Shown here: positions 25,547 through 35,008 of the stretch, in pieces | How positions within the stretch are numbered: the first letter of the stretch is position 1 | Layout of the letters: every line of letters begins with the position of its first letter | NCBI GenBank assembly: GCA_963542625.1 | Contig: CAUTXO010000004.1 | Span: 1 to 62,599, forward strand | Direction: 5' to 3' | DNA length: 62,599 nt | From: CAUTXO01 sp963542625 | GTDB lineage: Bacteria; Campylobacterota; Campylobacteria; Campylobacterales; SZUA-545 | The notes under the pieces: model-generated | What the model saw: only the letters and a program-made list of their open reading frames with translations | Database searches by the model: none | What the model was told of the DNA's origin: nothing | Program-made: the position numbers and the translations under genes

Positions 25547-26743
25547 ATGACAAGCATTGCAAATACTACACCGCCTATTCTGGCGCAAGATCCAAGTCAA
25601 ACGGATGAACTTTATCAACGGCTAGAAAAGCGCGTTAGTGCGTTAGAACAGCAAAAACCGCTAAGAGATGTGAGTATTAAACAGGTTTTAGAGCAGCATC
25701 AGATCTCACGTCGCGATTTTCTCAAGTGGGCTGGCGTGGCGACAACGTCTTTGGCCTTGCCCGCGTCTTTTACGCCCCTAGTTGCGCGCGCGGCAGAGGT
25801 TGCGGACCGCTTGCCAGTTGTGTGGCTGCATATGGCAGAATGCACCGGTTGTAGCGAAAGCTTATTGCGAAGCGACGCGCCGACGATTGACGGGCTTATT
25901 TTTAATCACATTTCGCTGGAGTATCACGAAACAATTATGGCAGCAAGCGGTTGGCAAGCCGAGCACAACCTAGAGCACGCCATTGAAACTTACAAAAATA
26001 ATTACGTGCTGATGGTAGAAGGCGGGATCCCAATGGGCGACAGCAGCTTTTATTTACGCATCGGTGCAAAGTCAAAAACGGGCGAAGAGATAGCAAGATC
26101 TGCCGCGGCTAATGCTTTGGCAATCTTTGCCATAGGGACGTGCTCGTCTTTTGGCGGGATCCAAGCGGCATATCCAAACCCAACAAACGCGCACCCGCTA
26201 AGCGACGTTGTGAATAAGCCCGTTATCAACGTGCCCGGCTGTCCGCCTAGTGAGAAAAACATCGTCGGAAATGTGCTGCACTTTTTGCTATACGGCACGC
26301 TGCCATCTTTAGATGTTTTCAATAGACCAAAATGGGCGTATGGGCTTAGGATCCACGATCTTTGCGAGCGCCGCGGGCATTTTGACGCGGGCGAGTTTGT
26401 GGAGCGCTTTGGCGATGAGGGCGCAAAAAACGGCTACTGTCTTTATAAGGTTGGCTGCAAAGGGCCTTACACATTCAACAACTGCTCGCGCGAGCGGTTT
26501 AATCAGCACACAAGCTGGCCCGTTCAAGCTGGGCACGGTTGCATAGGTTGCAGCGAGCCTGATTTTTGGGACGCGATGGGGCCATTTGAAGAGCCGCTGG
26601 CAAATCACAAATACCAAAGCGTCTTTGGCGGGCTTGGCGCTGACGCCACCGCAGATAAGGTCGGCGTAGGGCTTTTGATAGCCACCGCCGTTGGCATTGC
26701 CGCGCACGCCGCGCTTTCTACCGTTAAAAATCCGAAGGAGTAA
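25547..26743 (+). CDS. hydA: Membrane-bound [NiFe]-hydrogenase small subunit
   Basis: 398 residues. The twin-arginine signal SRRDFLKWAG has Arg55-Arg56 after an unusually long leader of about 50 residues. The mature part begins near LPVVWLHMAECTGCSE, whose Cys ligands hold the proximal FeS cluster along with GTCSSFGG and PGCPPSE. The medial and distal clusters use the His/Cys set around IHDLCERRGHFD, CLYKVGCKGP and HGCIGCSEPDFW. A C-terminal membrane helix (VGLLIATAVGIAAHAAL) anchors it on the periplasmic side. It passes electrons from the large subunit to HydC. First gene of hydABCDE. Confidence 0.97.
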   Translation: MTSIANTTPPILAQDPSQTDELYQRLEKRVSALEQQKPLRDVSIKQVLEQHQISRRDFLKWAGVATTSLALPASFTPLVARAAEVADRLPVVWLHMAECTGCSESLLRSDAPTIDGLIFNHISLEYHETIMAASGWQAEHNLEHAIETYKNNYVLMVEGGIPMGDSSFYLRIGAKSKTGEEIARSAAANALAIFAIGTCSSFGGIQAAYPNPTNAHPLSDVVNKPVINVPGCPPSEKNIVGNVLHFLLYGTLPSLDVFNRPKWAYGLRIHDLCERRGHFDAGEFVERFGDEGAKNGYCLYKVGCKGPYTFNNCSRERFNQHTSWPVQAGHGCIGCSEPDFWDAMGPFEEPLANHKYQSVFGGLGADATADKVGVGLLIATAVGIAAHAALSTVKNPKE

Positions 26744-26745
26744 AA

Positions 26746-28473
26746 ATGTCTAGCACAAGAATAGTCGTAGATCCTATCACACGCATTGAAGGCCACTTGC
26801 GCGTGGAAGTGGAAGTCGATGAAAACAACGTAATAACAAACGCCTACTCATCATCAACGCTTTGGCGGGGCATAGAAACAATCGTAAAAGGGAGAGATCC
26901 AAGAGACGTTGGCTTTATGGTGCAACGCATTTGCGGGGTTTGCACGTATTCGCACTACCGCGCTGGGATCTCAGCCGTTGAGGACGCGCTGGGGATTAAG
27001 ATCCCCTACAACGCGCAACTTTTGCGAACGCTGATGAATTACGCGCTTTTCTTGCACGACCACCCCGTGCATTTTTACCAACTCCACGGCGTGGATTGGG
27101 TGGATATCGTCAATGCCTTGCAAGCAGATCCTAAAAAAGCAAGCGATGAAGCCTTTCTTTACACAGACAATCCAATCGGCACGGGCGCAGATAGGCTGCT
27201 TGAAGTTAAGAAAACGATAGAAAAATTCGCAAAAGGCAAGAGCCTTGGGCCATTTGCAAACGCTTACTGGGGGCATAAAACCTACCGCTTCACGCCCGAG
27301 CAGAATTTAATTGCGCTCTCGCATTACCTAATGACGCTTGAGTATCAAAGAGAAGTAGCGCAAATGATGGCGATATTTGGCGCAAAGCAGCCGCACCCGC
27401 AATCCTTAACCGTTGGCGGCGTTACGTCTGTTATGGATATGCTAGATCCATCGCGAATGGGTGAATATTTGATTAAATTCCAAAAGGCGGCGGATTTTGT
27501 TATGCGCGCGTATTACGCAGACGTTGTGATGGCGGGCAGAGTTTATGCTAATGAGCCCTCCGTAACTATCCCGATGAACCTTAAAAACTTCATTGCCAAG
27601 GGCGCATTCACGCTCAACCGCAAAGAGTTGCTCTTTGATAGTGGCGTGATCTTAGACGGAGATCTAAGCCGCGTTTATGACATCGACGAAAGCAAAATAA
27701 CAGAAGACGCAACGCATTCGTGGTATAAAGAAAACGGGCCTTTCCACCCATACGACGGCAAAACAAACCCTAACTACACGGGCTTTGTAGATGGCAAGAG
27801 CCTAAACGCCGAAGGCAAAATGGAGAGCACGCCCTTAATTAATGAAAAGGGCAAATACTCTTGGATCAAATCTCCGCGCTACGATAACAAGCCAATGGAA
27901 GTCGGGCCGCTTGCGTCGCTGCTTGTTAGCTACGTGCGCGGCAATAAAAAGGTGCAAAAAAGCGTTGATGAATTCTTGCAAAAGACGGGGCTGCCCGTTA
28001 CCGCGCTATTTACAACGCTTGGGCGCACAGCCGCGCGAATGCTGCAATCTAGTATCATCGCGCAATACGGGCTTGAAACTTTCAACGAGCTAACCGCCAA
28101 CATCAAAAGCGGCGATACCGAAACCTGCGCTATTTATAAAATAGACAAAGACAAAGAATACAAGGGGCGCTTCATCGGCGACGTGCCGCGCGGAATGCTA
28201 TCGCACTGGGTGCGGATTAAAAACGGCGTTGTGGAAAATTACCAAGCCGTTGTGCCATCGACGTGGAATTCTGGCCCTGAGGACAAAGACGGGCATAAGG
28301 GCGCATACGAGCACAATCTAATCGGTATCAAGGTGCAAGATCCAACGCAGCCGCTAGAGATTATCCGCAGCATTCACTCTTACGACCCTTGCATTGCTTG
28401 CGCCGTGCATATTACAAACACAAAAGGCGTCAAGCTTTCAGAATACAAGGTTTTTGCAAGTTGCGGGGTTTAA
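26746..28473 (+). CDS. hydB: Membrane-bound [NiFe]-hydrogenase large subunit
   Basis: 575 residues, 2 nt after hydA. Nickel and iron are bound by the N-terminal RICGVCTYSH (residues 61-70) and the C-terminal DPCIACAVH (547-555). The 20 residues after that His would be cut off by the endopeptidase HydD after nickel insertion, a step known for this family. It oxidises H2 in the periplasm. The DPTQP and HSYDPC surroundings are normal for group 1b uptake enzymes of Wolinella, Helicobacter and Campylobacter. Confidence 0.97.
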   Translation: MSSTRIVVDPITRIEGHLRVEVEVDENNVITNAYSSSTLWRGIETIVKGRDPRDVGFMVQRICGVCTYSHYRAGISAVEDALGIKIPYNAQLLRTLMNYALFLHDHPVHFYQLHGVDWVDIVNALQADPKKASDEAFLYTDNPIGTGADRLLEVKKTIEKFAKGKSLGPFANAYWGHKTYRFTPEQNLIALSHYLMTLEYQREVAQMMAIFGAKQPHPQSLTVGGVTSVMDMLDPSRMGEYLIKFQKAADFVMRAYYADVVMAGRVYANEPSVTIPMNLKNFIAKGAFTLNRKELLFDSGVILDGDLSRVYDIDESKITEDATHSWYKENGPFHPYDGKTNPNYTGFVDGKSLNAEGKMESTPLINEKGKYSWIKSPRYDNKPMEVGPLASLLVSYVRGNKKVQKSVDEFLQKTGLPVTALFTTLGRTAARMLQSSIIAQYGLETFNELTANIKSGDTETCAIYKIDKDKEYKGRFIGDVPRGMLSHWVRIKNGVVENYQAVVPSTWNSGPEDKDGHKGAYEHNLIGIKVQDPTQPLEIIRSIHSYDPCIACAVHITNTKGVKLSEYKVFASCGV

Positions 28474-28593
28474 GATCTACACTCTAAGATCTAGGCGCTC
28501 CCCGCGCGCGAGCACAAACGCGAGCGAGCTAGCTTGCAAAGCAAGCGGCGGGCGCGCAAGATCTAGAGCAAAGAGCACACACAAGGAGACAAA

Positions 28594-29283
28594 ATGGTAA
28601 CAACAGAACACGTTAATTGTATGGAGCGAGAGCAAGAGATTACCTATTATTACCGCTGGCAGCACTGGATTCGCGCCCTTTCTATCACCGCGCTAGTTTT
28701 TACGGGCTTTTACATCGCCGTGCCATACATCGTGCCTATCCAAGATCCAGAGCCCGCAAACTTTATGAACGCGCTTTTTCGTTTTTGGCATATCGCCTTT
28801 GGCTTTGTCCTTGCGGCTGTGGTGGCTTTTAAGTCGTATCTATTCGTTTTTGCTAGAAATCACGGCAGCGAGCGCAAGGCCTTGCTAGACGCCATCAGCC
28901 CTAAGATCTGGGTAAAACAGCTTGGGTATTATCTATTCATCAGCAAGCACCCGCATTTGCGCGGTATGTATAACCCGCTGCAATTTGCGGCGTATGCGGG
29001 CTTTTACGTTGCGATGTTTTTTCTCATCTTAACGGGCTTTATCCTTTACGCGCACGTGTATCACAACGGTTTTGCAGGGCTCATTTACCCCGCGATGCGG
29101 TTTTTTGAAGCGCTTTTTGGCGGCATTGCCAACGTGCGTATGATCCATCACGTGTTTATGTGGTTTGTGATTATTTTTGTTGTGATACACGTTTATATGG
29201 CGGTGTTTAACGCAATTTACGGCAAAAACGGCTCAATGGACGCGATTTTTAGCGGCTTTAAGTGGAAGAAGGAAAATAGCTGA
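28594..29283 (+). CDS. hydC: Hydrogenase cytochrome b subunit
   Basis: 229 residues with AAGGAGACAAA before the ATG. Four or five membrane helices (IRALSITALVFTGFYIAV, FWHIAFGFVLAAVVAF, YAGFYVAMFFLILTGFILYA, HHVFMWFVIIFVVIHVYMAVF). His residues in HWIRA, WHIAF, HHVFMW and IHVY are the likely heme b ligands. It passes electrons from HydA to the menaquinone pool. It is separated from hydB by a 120-nt gap that contains GATC motifs and a CGAGCGAGCTAGCTTGC inverted region. Confidence 0.95.
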   Translation: MVTTEHVNCMEREQEITYYYRWQHWIRALSITALVFTGFYIAVPYIVPIQDPEPANFMNALFRFWHIAFGFVLAAVVAFKSYLFVFARNHGSERKALLDAISPKIWVKQLGYYLFISKHPHLRGMYNPLQFAAYAGFYVAMFFLILTGFILYAHVYHNGFAGLIYPAMRFFEALFGGIANVRMIHHVFMWFVIIFVVIHVYMAVFNAIYGKNGSMDAIFSGFKWKKENS

Positions 29284-29834
29284 AGATCTTAATACTAGGC
29301 ATTGGTAATATCCTTTTTGCCGATGAAGGTGTTGGGGTGCATTTGGCAAATTTGCTAGACGAAAAATACGAGTTTGTTTCAGACGCGCACACGGTGGAGA
29401 TCCTAGACGGCGGGACGACGGCACAGCTGCTTATTCCTATCATCGCGCAATACGATTACGTGATAATGCTAGATTGCGTGCAAACAGAGAGCGGGCAGGT
29501 TGGCGACGTGTTTTTCTTTGACTTTGAAACGGCGCAAGAAGCGGTAACGTGGCAGGGCTCAGCGCACGAAGTGGAAATGCTACAAACCTTGCAAATGATG
29601 GATCTAATGGGCGACCGCCCGCCGATAAAAATCGTTGGCGTCGTGCCCTTTGTGATTGGCTCTGAAACGAGCTTTGCGATGACGCAAAAGGTTATAAACG
29701 CTAGCAAAATTATGGAAAAAACGGTGTTAGATCACTTAAGAGATCTAGGTGTGGGATCTAAGCTCAAAAACCCGCGCATCACCATTGAAGAAATGGCGCA
29801 ACTCTCATACAAAAGACAGGCGCTTGACGCTTGA
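29280..29834 (+). CDS. hydD: Hydrogenase maturation endopeptidase HydD with apparent CUG start
   Basis: 184 residues if begun at CTG 29280. The protein must include LGIGNILFADEGVGVHLA, the nickel-sensing N-terminus of the HyaD/HybD family with its acidic Ni ligand. The codon just before the CTG is an in-frame TAG, and the next possible start (GTG, TTG or ATG) lies inside or after the motif. AAGGA sits 6 nt upstream, and the CTG overlaps the hydC stop (CTGA). It cleaves the HydB C-terminus. Function sure, start codon inferred. Confidence 0.88.
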   Translation: MKILILGIGNILFADEGVGVHLANLLDEKYEFVSDAHTVEILDGGTTAQLLIPIIAQYDYVIMLDCVQTESGQVGDVFFFDFETAQEAVTWQGSAHEVEMLQTLQMMDLMGDRPPIKIVGVVPFVIGSETSFAMTQKVINASKIMEKTVLDHLRDLGVGSKLKNPRITIEEMAQLSYKRQALDA

Positions 29835-31473
29835 ATTTTCGCTTTCAGGCGGCAGTTTTACCCTGGCGCGCGTTTTGATACGAGAAGCCGCGCTCTTAGA
29901 TCTTGAGTGTGGGCTAGAAACGCAAGATGACGCGATAATTTTTAAAGCAAGCGGGGCGCAAGAAGTGCTTTCTAGCTTTGCAGATAAGCTCACGCAAGAA
30001 ATGCCAACGAGCATAAAATCAGGTGGCTTTAACGTTTGCCAAAGCGCTAAAAGCACCGCGCGCGCGTGCTTTTTGCCGCCAAAACCGCCCGTGGCGCCTT
30101 GCCCTAAATGCCAGCGCGCCGTGCTTGATGAGCGCAGCGCGGATTTTTACAACCCCTACCGCGCTTGCTTTGTTTGCGGGCACGGCGTGCAAAAAAGCGC
30201 GCAAATGCGTAACCAGCGCATTTTTGCGGATCTTGCCCTTGCCATTGCGAGCGGAAAGCCAGTGAGACTAAAAACAATTAACGATGATCTTGTGCTTTCA
30301 AAAGCCGCGCCGCCGCACGGGGATTTTAGAATTATTTGCCGCGACCTTGCCACGCTTGGCAGCCTTGCCGTTATTTCAAACGATGAGATTTTAGGCCTTG
30401 CGTCCATTGAAAAACCGCGCGCCGTATTAGCACTAAAGCCGCTTTTTAGAAGCACAGAGAGCGTGGATAGGTATTTTGCCGAGTGCAGCCTGCCCTTTTG
30501 TATGGTGGAATTTTTGCTGCTTGAAAAGCTAAGCGCGCTTGGCGTTTCAAAGGTTTTTGCGAGAGTGCCGCGCGGGGAGAGCCTTAGCGCGGATTTTAGC
30601 ACCACTAGCGCCAGCACTCAAGAGCGGCTAATGTTTCTTGAAACCAAGCGTGCGTTTAGCCTTAGGCGCTACACAGATGGCGCGCCACTGCCAAGCGGCG
30701 ATGGCATTTTTTTGCTTTTTAACCGCCACGCGCCAAACTTCCTAGCTTACAGTGTAAAAGCCGTAACAAATGCAGAATTCATCGCGTTTAACTTCAATTT
30801 TAGGGGCTTTGCGGGGCTTTTTGAGATGATAAAAAACCGCGATGAAAACTCCGCCAAACTCCTTGAAAACTACAAAAAAAGCTTCGGCGCGCTTTATGAG
30901 AGCCTAAGCCGTGCGCCTTGCGAGCCACTTAGCTTAAATTTTTACGGGCTTTTGGGGGTTTTAGGCTTGGTGCTGGGCTTTTATGAAGATCCAAGCGGCG
31001 CTCAAGATCTTAGCGCCAAAGATCCTAACGCCGTTGAAGATCTAACTCAAGATCTTGGCGACGCCAAAGATCCAACGCTCGCCCTAGATCCAAGCGCCGC
31101 TTACGATCCCGCGCAAGATCCGCGCCGCTTGAGCCTAGAGCGCATACACCAAAGCGCGGAGATTTTTCTAAACGCCGCCGATGATTTTCTAGGCAAAAAA
31201 GGTCCAGCGATTGACTTCAAGCTCGTAAAATTTGAAGGCAAGTTTTTCCTTGACGTCGTCCCCGTGATTAAAAGCGCGATGAGTTTTAAGCTAGCGGGCG
31301 TGGATAGGCACGTCCTAGCCTATGGCGTCATCGATAGTTTTAGCGCCTTTTTAAGCAACAACGCAGACGACCTAAACACAAAAAACGTCCATTTTCTAGG
31401 CGCAATTTTTAATCATCGCGCCGTGCTTTTTAAGACGGCTTCTAAGTTTGACAAGAACTACAAGATCCTTTGA
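29824..31473 (+). CDS. hydE: Hydrogenase accessory protein HydE (HypF-related) with GATC insertion
   Basis: 549 residues from TTG 29824 (MTLEFSLSGGSFTL). An in-frame ATG at 29749 lies deep in hydD and is less likely. Residues about 90-125 hold a zinc-finger-like set, CPKC...CFVCGHG, as in the HypF family. The rest resembles the HypF-related HydE encoded at the end of the Helicobacter and Wolinella hyd operons, needed for maturation. At about residues 390-435 a low-complexity run made of GATC motifs is inserted (AQDLSAKDP, VEDLTQDL, AYDPAQDP). Overlaps hydD by 11 nt. Confidence 0.78.
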   Translation: MTLEFSLSGGSFTLARVLIREAALLDLECGLETQDDAIIFKASGAQEVLSSFADKLTQEMPTSIKSGGFNVCQSAKSTARACFLPPKPPVAPCPKCQRAVLDERSADFYNPYRACFVCGHGVQKSAQMRNQRIFADLALAIASGKPVRLKTINDDLVLSKAAPPHGDFRIICRDLATLGSLAVISNDEILGLASIEKPRAVLALKPLFRSTESVDRYFAECSLPFCMVEFLLLEKLSALGVSKVFARVPRGESLSADFSTTSASTQERLMFLETKRAFSLRRYTDGAPLPSGDGIFLLFNRHAPNFLAYSVKAVTNAEFIAFNFNFRGFAGLFEMIKNRDENSAKLLENYKKSFGALYESLSRAPCEPLSLNFYGLLGVLGLVLGFYEDPSGAQDLSAKDPNAVEDLTQDLGDAKDPTLALDPSAAYDPAQDPRRLSLERIHQSAEIFLNAADDFLGKKGPAIDFKLVKFEGKFFLDVVPVIKSAMSFKLAGVDRHVLAYGVIDSFSAFLSNNADDLNTKNVHFLGAIFNHRAVLFKTASKFDKNYKIL

Positions 31474-31529
31474 GCCGCGCTGTGCGGGGTGGCTTTGCGG
31501 CGCACTCGTTTATATCAAGATCTTTGCTA

Positions 31530-31535
31530 TATAAT
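31530..31535 (+). promoter_or_regulatory. -10 box of nrdA
   Basis: TTTGCTATATAATACGG; start expected near 31542, then a roughly 22-nt leader with TTGGAG a few nt before the ATG at 31564. Confidence 0.55.
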
Positions 31536-31563
31536 ACGGGCCTACTTAATCTTTGGAGTTTAT

Positions 31564-33948
31564 ATGATCACGGTGATAAAAAGAAACGGCGCTAAAGAGC
31601 CGCTTGATATTTCAAAAATCCAAAAATATACAAAAGATGCGGTCGAGGGACTAAAAAACGTTTCGCAATCAGAGCTCGAGCTTGACGCTAAGCTGCAATT
31701 TAGAGACGGAATGACGACGGTTGAGATCCAACAAACGCTGATACAAACAGCCGTTGATAAGATAGATCTAGACGCGCCTGACTGGACTTTTGTAGGCGCT
31801 AGGCTTTTTCTTTATGATCTCTACCACCGTGTGGGGCGCGCAACCGGCGGGAAAAAGGGCGTTGCCTACGCGCACCTTAGCCATTACATAGAATTCTCGC
31901 AAAAAGAAGGCAGGGTTTTAGCAGGCCTTGAAAAAAACTACGACCTAAACGAGCTAAACGATTATATGGACGCCCGCCGCGACTTGCTTTTTAATTACCT
32001 TGGAATAAAGACGCTTTTTGATAGATACTTGCTAAAAAACCGCGATGGCGAGCCAATCGAGCTGCCGCAGCAAATGTTTATGGCAATCGCGATGTTTTTA
32101 GCGCAAAATGAAAAAGAGCCGATGGTGTGGGCGAAAAAATTCTACGACATTTTGTCGAAGTTTGAAGTGATGGCGGCAACGCCGACGCTCTCTAACGCGC
32201 GGACGTATCGCCACCAGCTTTCATCGTGCTTTGTTGGTAGCGTGGCGGATAATATTGAAGGGATCTTTGACTCCTACAAAGAAATGGCGCTGCTTTCTAA
32301 ATACGGCGGGGGCATTGGCTGGGATTGGGCTAAGGTGCGCGCTAGCGGCTCGTTCATAGACGGGCATAAAAACGCCGCGGGCGGCATCGTGCCATTTTTA
32401 AAAATCACCAACGACATCGCCGTTGCGGTGGATCAGCTAGGCACGCGCAAGGGCGCAATCTCCGTGTATATCGAAACGTGGCATATGGATATTCTAGACT
32501 TTTTGGATCTGCGCAAAAATTCAGGCGAAGAGCGCCGCAGAGCGCACGATCTTTTCCCCGCGCTTTGGATTAGCGACCTTTTTATGAAGCGCATTGAAAA
32601 CGACGAAAACTGGACGCTTTTTTGCCCAGGCGAGTGCAAGGATCTTAGCGACCTAAGCCAAGAAGCCTTTGAAGTGCGCTACCAAGAATACGAAAACGAC
32701 CCAGCCGTAAGCAAGGTTACGATAAAAGCCAAGGATCTGTGGAAGAAAATTTTGCTTAGCTATTTTGAAACGGGCAGCCCCTTTTTAGGCTTTAAAGACA
32801 CGGCAAATAGGGTCAATCCAAACGACCACTTGGGGCTTATTAGAAGCTCGAATTTATGCACGGAGATATTCCAAAACACCGAGCCAAACGGCTATAAGAT
32901 CAAGGTGGAGTTTGAAGACGGGCAGGTGCGCTATTTTGACGAAAACGAGAGCGTGGCGCTTTCTAGCGGTGTAACAAAAAAGGCCAACAAACTCTCATCA
33001 ATAGACGCCATAGACGGCAAGAAGATCTTTGTGGTGGAGAAAGAGCGCCAAGCTGGCCTTACAGCGGTTTGCAACCTAGCTAGCGTCAATCTTTCGCGCA
33101 TTAACACAAAAGAAGACATCGAGCGCGTCGTCCCGATTGCCGTTAGAATGCTTGATAACGTGATAGATCTTAACTTCTACCCGCTCAAGAAAGTTAAGGA
33201 AACAAACTTGCGTTCGCGCGCTATCGGGCTTGGAATTATGGGCGAGGCGCAAATGCTAGCGCAAAAAAAGATCCACTGGGGCAGCAAGGAGCATATTTTA
33301 CTCATCGATGAAATTATGGAACAGCTTTCTTACAACGCCATCAACGCAAGCAGTGATCTAGCGCTTGAAAAGGGCAAGTATCCAAACTTTGAGGGCTCGA
33401 AGTGGTCGCGCGGGATTGTCCCGATTGACAGCGCCAACAAGCACGCCAAAGAGCTAGGCGGGCGCGGCGGGCTTTTTGACTACACCTACAACTGGGATGA
33501 TCTGCGCGCAAAACTTAGACATCAAGGCATTAGAAACGGCTATTTGATGGCGATTGCGCCGACGTCGTCTATATCCATTCTAACGGGGACGACGCAAACG
33601 ATAGAGCCTGTTTATAAGCGCAAGTGGTTTGAAGAAAATCTATCGGGTATGATCCCCGTCGTTGCGCCAAACCTTAACGTGGATAACTGGGCTTACTACA
33701 AACCCGCTTACGACATCGACCAAGAAGATCTCGTGCGCGTTGCCGCCGTTAGGCAAAAGTGGATAGACCAAGGGCAAAGCCTAAACATCTTTTTCACGGT
33801 GGATAAGGCAAGCGGGCGCGTGCTGCATAACCTTTACCTGCTGGCGTGGAAGCTAGGGCTTAAATCCACCTACTACCTGCGCTCTGAATCAATGGAAGTA
33901 AAGCAAGATGTGATCGATAGAAGCGTCGAATGCGAGGGTTGCCAGTAG
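31564..33948 (+). CDS. nrdA: Class Ia ribonucleoside-diphosphate reductase alpha subunit
   Basis: 794 residues from ATG 31564 (MITVIKRNGAKEPLD), just after the TTGGAG site. A longer frame from 31489 crosses the promoter. N-terminal ATP-cone, then the catalytic barrel: SSCFVGSVADNIEGIF (redox Cys), YGGGIGWDWAKVRASGS, SSNLCTEI (radical-site Cys), NLASVNL, APTSSISILTGTTQTIEPVYKR. The C-terminal Cys pair ECEGCQ passes reducing equivalents. It makes deoxynucleotides. The beta subunit is not in the window. Monocistronic by appearance. Confidence 0.97.
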   Translation: MITVIKRNGAKEPLDISKIQKYTKDAVEGLKNVSQSELELDAKLQFRDGMTTVEIQQTLIQTAVDKIDLDAPDWTFVGARLFLYDLYHRVGRATGGKKGVAYAHLSHYIEFSQKEGRVLAGLEKNYDLNELNDYMDARRDLLFNYLGIKTLFDRYLLKNRDGEPIELPQQMFMAIAMFLAQNEKEPMVWAKKFYDILSKFEVMAATPTLSNARTYRHQLSSCFVGSVADNIEGIFDSYKEMALLSKYGGGIGWDWAKVRASGSFIDGHKNAAGGIVPFLKITNDIAVAVDQLGTRKGAISVYIETWHMDILDFLDLRKNSGEERRRAHDLFPALWISDLFMKRIENDENWTLFCPGECKDLSDLSQEAFEVRYQEYENDPAVSKVTIKAKDLWKKILLSYFETGSPFLGFKDTANRVNPNDHLGLIRSSNLCTEIFQNTEPNGYKIKVEFEDGQVRYFDENESVALSSGVTKKANKLSSIDAIDGKKIFVVEKERQAGLTAVCNLASVNLSRINTKEDIERVVPIAVRMLDNVIDLNFYPLKKVKETNLRSRAIGLGIMGEAQMLAQKKIHWGSKEHILLIDEIMEQLSYNAINASSDLALEKGKYPNFEGSKWSRGIVPIDSANKHAKELGGRGGLFDYTYNWDDLRAKLRHQGIRNGYLMAIAPTSSISILTGTTQTIEPVYKRKWFEENLSGMIPVVAPNLNVDNWAYYKPAYDIDQEDLVRVAAVRQKWIDQGQSLNIFFTVDKASGRVLHNLYLLAWKLGLKSTYYLRSESMEVKQDVIDRSVECEGCQ

Positions 33949-34195
33949 GCTAGATTGTGCGGATTTGCTTGGATCTTGGAGCCGCGCCCTGCGGCTTTTG
34001 CGCCTTGACTTTGCGCGCGGCTTGTTTGCTTGTGTTTAGATCTGAGCCCAGGATCTATCGCGCACCTTACCAAACTAACTAGCGGAGCTAGATCTGCCAA
34101 ATATACGTTTGGCGGTTTCTCTGCTTTTAAACATAAAGCTCAAGACTTACCGGATTTGGGCTTTCTCTAGCTTGCAATCGTGCAATGTTTATTTT
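33949..34195. other. Intergenic DNA after nrdA
   Basis: About 250 nt with RGATCY motifs (near 33972, 34040, 34051, 34091) and no coding frame I can support. It separates the plus-strand nrdA from the convergent minus-strand genes. Confidence 0.5.
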
Positions 34196-34288
34196 TTACG
34201 CCCATCGTAACAGGTGCAAACTGATATGAATCGCTACCACAATAACAGCAAATGCAAAATAGGCTCTTAACCACATAGATAGGTTCAA
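34196..34288 (-). CDS. Possible 30-residue single-helix membrane peptide
   Basis: Starting at TTG 34288 (or ATG 34276, giving 26 residues), 12 nt after the stop of the bioC-like gene. The product is MNLSMWLRAYFA followed by a hydrophobic stretch FAVIVVAIHISLHLL and a basic/aromatic end. Positive residues flank one clear membrane helix, so chance is less likely, but the size makes homology calls impossible by eye. It would be cotranscribed with the bioC-like gene. Confidence 0.35.
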   Translation of the reverse strand: MNLSMWLRAYFAFAVIVVAIHISLHLLRWA

Positions 34289-34300
34289 GAAAAGAGTGCG

Positions 34301-34990
34301 CTACTCCCAGCTCACAACAAAAACAACTTCAAATTCAAGCCGTGTGGATCTGTAGTTTAGGAGCAGATCTTTTGTTTGCACAAAGTTTAGTCCCCTTGCA
34401 CCGCCGCTAACGCCCGTTTTTTTGATGTAGGCAAACAGCTCGCGCGCGGAGCTGAAGGTAAGCTCGTAATTTTTCACAAAAGTTTTGGCGTTAAATAAGT
34501 CTTTGCACGTTTTTATCACATCGCCTGCATTTGGCAATTCAAGCGGTGTTTTTGCAAACTTTCTTAGGCTGGCAAAGGTTTTGTCGGTAAAAATGCTAAG
34601 CGCAACGTTGTCCGTCGCCGCGGCAATTTGCACGAGCGTTTTTCTTAGATCTTGCGCCCATTGAAGGCTCGCAGATGAAATCAGCAGGTCAAAATGCGGC
34701 AAGTTTTTTAAAAAATCAGCTTGGTTAAAATCCCGTTGAAGCTTCATTACTTCAGGCGCCGCTGGGTGAAGATCCAGCATATTTGGCGCCGCTTCTAGGG
34801 CTAAAAAACTTTCGCATTGCCAGTCTATGGCCTCAAAAACCGCGCCGTCGCCCGCACCAAGATCTAAAATGTGTTTGCCCCTTCGCGTGATATTGCCGAC
34901 TAACTCTCTTGCCACCTGCCTTTGTAACGCGGAATTTTGGCGATACGTCTTTGCGTTTTTATTGAATTCGTTTAGGATCCCGCCCGTCAA
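34301..34990 (-). CDS. bioC: SAM-dependent methyltransferase, BioC-like
   Basis: 229 residues. SAM motif I is LDLGAGDGAVF (about 43-53). The N-terminus FNKNAKTYRQNSALQRQVA matches BioC, the malonyl-ACP O-methyltransferase that primes biotin synthesis. SSASLQWAQDLRKTL corresponds to the NxxLQWxxDL motif of BioC, and FAYIKKTGVSGG to its C-terminal LR.lGa.g block. The window also holds bioF. Divergent from secG with a shared 60-nt promoter region. An unrelated small-molecule methyltransferase is the alternative. Confidence 0.72.
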   Translation of the reverse strand: MTGGILNEFNKNAKTYRQNSALQRQVARELVGNITRRGKHILDLGAGDGAVFEAIDWQCESFLALEAAPNMLDLHPAAPEVMKLQRDFNQADFLKNLPHFDLLISSASLQWAQDLRKTLVQIAAATDNVALSIFTDKTFASLRKFAKTPLELPNAGDVIKTCKDLFNAKTFVKNYELTFSSARELFAYIKKTGVSGGARGLNFVQTKDLLLNYRSTRLEFEVVFVVSWE

Positions 34991-35008
34991 AATTAAACCT
35001 TGTTTTTG

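Noticed and set aside
29749..29823. ATG 29749 as the start of hydE
   Set aside because: It would place 25 codons inside hydD in another frame; TTG 29824 starts right before the plausible N-terminal strand and gives the usual short overlap.
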